Assembly (NCBI RefSeq): GCF_029871245.1
Contig: NZ_SSON01000041.1
Span: 1 to 33,904 of the forward strand
DNA: 33,904 bases
Reading direction: 5' to 3'
Source of the DNA: Pseudomonas sp. BN102
Lineage (GTDB): Bacteria > Pseudomonadota > Gammaproteobacteria > Pseudomonadales > Pseudomonadaceae
Shown: positions 31,421 to 33,904 of the stretch, in pieces
How the letters are laid out: each line of letters begins with the position of its first letter
How positions within the stretch are numbered: the stretch's first letter is position 1
Made by a program: the position numbers and the translations under genes
Notes under the pieces: generated by a model
Told to the model about the DNA's origin: nothing
Database searches by the model: none
The model's input: only the letters and a program-made list of their open reading frames with translations

Positions 31421-33904
31421 TTAGGCCTGGACCACCGGGATCTTGGCGTTGGCCGCGGCGTCCTTGTACTCGGCGATCTGGTCGAAGGACAGGTAGCGGT
31501 AGATATCGGCCGCCATGCTGTCGATGTTCTTCGCGTAGCCCATGTACTCCTCGACGGTCGGCAGTTTGCCCAGGATCGAGGCAACGGCCGCCAGTTCGGC
31601 GGAGGCCAGGTAGACGTTGGTGGCGTCGCCCAGGCGGTTGGGGAAGTTACGGGTGGAGGTGGAGACCACGGTGGCCCCGGTCTGCACGCGCGCCTGGTTG
31701 CCCATGCACAGCGAGCAACCCGGCATTTCCATGCGGGCGCCGGCCTTGCCGTAGATGCCGTAGTAGCCTTCCTCGGTCAGCTGGTGCTGGTCCATCTTGG
31801 TCGGCGGCGCCAGCCACAGACGGGTCGGGATGCCGCCCTTGACCTTGTCCAGCAGCTTGCCGGCGGCGCGGAAGTGCCCAATGTTGGTCATGCAGGAACC
31901 GATGAACACTTCGTCGATCTTGTCGCCGGCCACGGTGGACAGCAGGCGGGCATCGTCCGGGTCGTTCGGCGCGCAGAGCACGGGCTCCTTGACGTCGGCC
32001 AGGTCGATCTCGATGACGGCGGCGTATTCGGCGTCGGCGTCGGCGGCCAGCAGGTTCGGCTGGGCCAGCCAGGCTTCCATCGCCTGGGCGCGGCGCTCCA
32101 GGGTGCGGGCGTCGCCGTAGCCTTCGCCGATCATCCAGCGCAGCAGGGTGATGTTGGAGCGCAGGTACTCGGCGATGGCCGCTTCCGGCAGCTTGATGGT
32201 GCAACCGGCGGCGGAACGTTCGGCCGAGGCGTCGGACAGCTCGAAGGCCTGCTCGACGGTCAGCTCGTTGAGGCCTTCGATCTCGAGGATGCGGCCGGAG
32301 AAGATGTTCTTCTTGCCTTTCTTCTCGACGGTGAGCAGGCCGGCCTGGATGGCGTAGTAGGGGATGGCATGCACCAGGTCACGCAGGGTGATCCCGGGCT
32401 GCATCTTGCCCTTGAAGCGCACCAGGACCGATTCCGGCATGTCCAGCGGCATCACGCCGGTGGCGGCGGCGAAGGCCACCAGGCCGGAGCCGGCCGGGAA
32501 GGAGATGCCGATCGGGAAGCGGGTGTGCGAGTCGCCACCGGTGCCGACGGTGTCCGGCAGCAGCATGCGGTTCAGCCAGCTGTGGATGATGCCGTCGCCC
32601 ACTTTCAACGAGACGCCACCGCGATTGCGCATGAAGTCCGGCAGGCTGTGGTGGGTGCGCACGTCCACCGGCTTGGGGTAGGCGGCGGTGTGGCAGAAGG
32701 ACTGCATCACCAGGTCGGCGGAGAAGCCGAGGCAGGCGAGGTCTTTCAGCTCGTCGCGGGTCATCGGGCCAGTGGTGTCCTGGGACCCGACGGTGGTCAT
32801 CTTCGGCTCGCAGTAGGTGCCCGGGCGCACGCCCTGGCCTTCGGCGAGACCGCAGGCGCGGCCGACCATCTTCTGTGCCAGGGTGAAGCCCTTGCCGCTG
32901 TCGACCGGGGCTTCCGGCTTCTGGAACAGGTCGGAGGCGCCCAGGCCCAGTTCGGCACGGGCCTTCTCGGTCAGGCCGCGGCCGATGATCAGCGGGATAC
33001 GGCCGCCGGCGCGGACTTCGTCCAGCAGCACCGGGGTCTTCAGCTCGAAGCTGGCCAGCAGTTCCTCGCTGCCATGGCGGCAGACTTTCCCGGCGTAGGG
33101 ATAGACGTCGATCACGTCGCCCATGGCCAGGTTGGCGACATCGAATTCGATCGGCAGGGCACCGGCGTCTTCCATGGTGTTGTAGAAGATCGGGGCGATC
33201 TTGTTGCCGAAGCAGAAGCCACCGGCGCGCTTGTTCGGCACGAAGGGGATGTCGTCGCCGAAGAACCACAGCACCGAGTTGGTGGCGGACTTGCGCGAGG
33301 AGCCGGTGCCGACCACGTCACCGACGTAGGCGACCGGGAAGCCCTTGGCCTTGACCGCTTCGATCTGCTGCAGCGGACCGACGGAGCCGGGCTGGATCGG
33401 CTCGATGCCGTCGCGGGCCATTTTCAGCATGGCCAGGGCGTGCAGCGGGATGTCCGGGCGGGACCAGGCGTCCGGCGCCGGCGACAGGTCGTCGGTGTTG
33501 GTTTCGCCGGGGACCTTGAACACGGTCAGGGTCACTTTTTCCGGCACGGCCGGCTTGTTGACGAACCACTCGCCGTCGGCCCAGGACTTGAGCACGGCTT
33601 GCGCGGAGGCGTTGCCTTGCTTGGCGCGCTCGGCGACGTCGTGGAAGGCGTCGAACATCAGCAGGGTGTGCTTCAGCTGCTCGGCGGCGACGGTGGCCAG
33701 CTCGGCGCTGTCCAGCAGCTCGACCAGGGTGGCGATGTTGTAGCCGCCCTGCATGGTGCCCAGCAGTTCGGTGGCGCGCGCTTTGGAGATCAGCGGGGAG
33801 GTGGCTTCGCCCTTGGCGATAGCGGAGAGCAAACCGGCTTTGACGTAGGCGGCTTCGTCGACGCCCGGCGGAACACGGTTGGTGATCAGGTCGAGGAGGA
33901 AGGC
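31421..33904 (-). CDS. acnB: Aconitate hydratase B, 5' end cut by window
   Basis: 827 C-terminal residues visible of about 869; the frame is open to the window edge ([20 protein letters not shown]), so roughly 40 residues are missing. AcnB interconverts citrate and isocitrate in the TCA cycle (and can act on 2-methyl-aconitate) with a [4Fe-4S] cluster. Domain order is AcnB type: N-terminal HEAT-like domain, swivelling domain ([40 protein letters not shown]), then the catalytic domains ([40 protein letters not shown]). The cluster cysteines appear in MTNIGHF-preceded GSC and in [14 protein letters not shown], with SFCHTAAYP upstream. Single gene with its own terminator. Confidence 0.97.
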   Translation of the reverse strand, partial: AFLLDLITNRVPPGVDEAAYVKAGLLSAIAKGEATSPLISKARATELLGTMQGGYNIATLVELLDSAELATVAAEQLKHTLLMFDAFHDVAERAKQGNASAQAVLKSWADGEWFVNKPAVPEKVTLTVFKVPGETNTDDLSPAPDAWSRPDIPLHALAMLKMARDGIEPIQPGSVGPLQQIEAVKAKGFPVAYVGDVVGTGSSRKSATNSVLWFFGDDIPFVPNKRAGGFCFGNKIAPIFYNTMEDAGALPIEFDVANLAMGDVIDVYPYAGKVCRHGSEELLASFELKTPVLLDEVRAGGRIPLIIGRGLTEKARAELGLGASDLFQKPEAPVDSGKGFTLAQKMVGRACGLAEGQGVRPGTYCEPKMTTVGSQDTTGPMTRDELKDLACLGFSADLVMQSFCHTAAYPKPVDVRTHHSLPDFMRNRGGVSLKVGDGIIHSWLNRMLLPDTVGTGGDSHTRFPIGISFPAGSGLVAFAAATGVMPLDMPESVLVRFKGKMQPGITLRDLVHAIPYYAIQAGLLTVEKKGKKNIFSGRILEIEGLNELTVEQAFELSDASAERSAAGCTIKLPEAAIAEYLRSNITLLRWMIGEGYGDARTLERRAQAMEAWLAQPNLLAADADAEYAAVIEIDLADVKEPVLCAPNDPDDARLLSTVAGDKIDEVFIGSCMTNIGHFRAAGKLLDKVKGGIPTRLWLAPPTKMDQHQLTEEGYYGIYGKAGARMEMPGCSLCMGNQARVQTGATVVSTSTRNFPNRLGDATNVYLASAELAAVASILGKLPTVEEYMGYAKNIDSMAADIYRYLSFDQIAEYKDAAANAKIPVVQA

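Noticed and set aside
30982-31842. 286-codon plus-strand frame running into acnB
   Set aside because: Its second half is antisense to the well-conserved 3' end of acnB and is dominated by R, P, S and G; no start signal.
1-33904. CRISPR arrays, tRNA/rRNA genes, prophage, integron or insertion-sequence genes
   Set aside because: No regularly spaced repeats, no tRNA-like cloverleaf I could recognise and no transposase or integrase sequence on either strand.

Overview
The window is a typical chromosomal stretch of a high-GC gammaproteobacterium, almost certainly a Pseudomonas (aeruginosa/citronellolis/nitroreducens-like). This rests on protein families that are characteristic of the genus (DUF1652, MmsA, AcnB, 69-residue cold-shock proteins) and on the short palindromic repeats between genes. 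I see no transposase, integrase, tRNA, rRNA or CRISPR array. Both ends cut through genes: mmsA at the left (its last codons missing) and acnB at the right (about 40 N-terminal residues missing).

Left part (1-9000). An acyl-CoA synthetase and mmsA lie in one minus-strand unit, with a LysR regulator transcribed away from it. Then come a DUF1652 protein, a TauE/SafE-type permease, a SAM-dependent methyltransferase, a 540-base gap with hairpins, and a DUF3703 protein.

Core (8068-17076). This is the most coherent system: dmlR (minus), then dmlA, a BCCT transporter, a Rieske oxygenase with all the CntA (carnitine monooxygenase) metal-site residues, a GabD-like aldehyde dehydrogenase, the CntB-type reductase, and an XRE-PAS-PAS regulator. 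The order dmlR/dmlA/BCCT/oxygenase/reductase is that of E. coli yeaT-yeaU-yeaV-yeaW-yeaX, with an aldehyde dehydrogenase inserted. Together they spell a pathway: L-carnitine uptake, cleavage to trimethylamine and malic semialdehyde, oxidation to D-malate, and decarboxylation to pyruvate. A repeated GTTAAC-type motif precedes both the transporter and the oxygenase gene, which suggests one shared regulator.

Right part (17250-31370). This is a mosaic of small transcription units: a secreted ClpP/crotonase-fold protein, a 47-residue proline-rich protein, an orphan PrpD, a lipoprotein facing a trypsin-like protease, two divergent cold-shock genes with long leaders, two methyltransferase/hydrolase-type singletons, a translationally coupled GNAT + PuuE-like deacetylase pair, a nitroreductase, a PaaI-type thioesterase, a Cys-rich hypothetical protein, a DUF2855 protein, an alpha/beta hydrolase and an isochorismatase-family hydrolase. 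The stretch 30207-31369 looks decayed: it holds a truncated LysE-like C-terminus, a frameshifted VOC/PhnB-like gene and about 550 bases of non-coding sequence before acnB.
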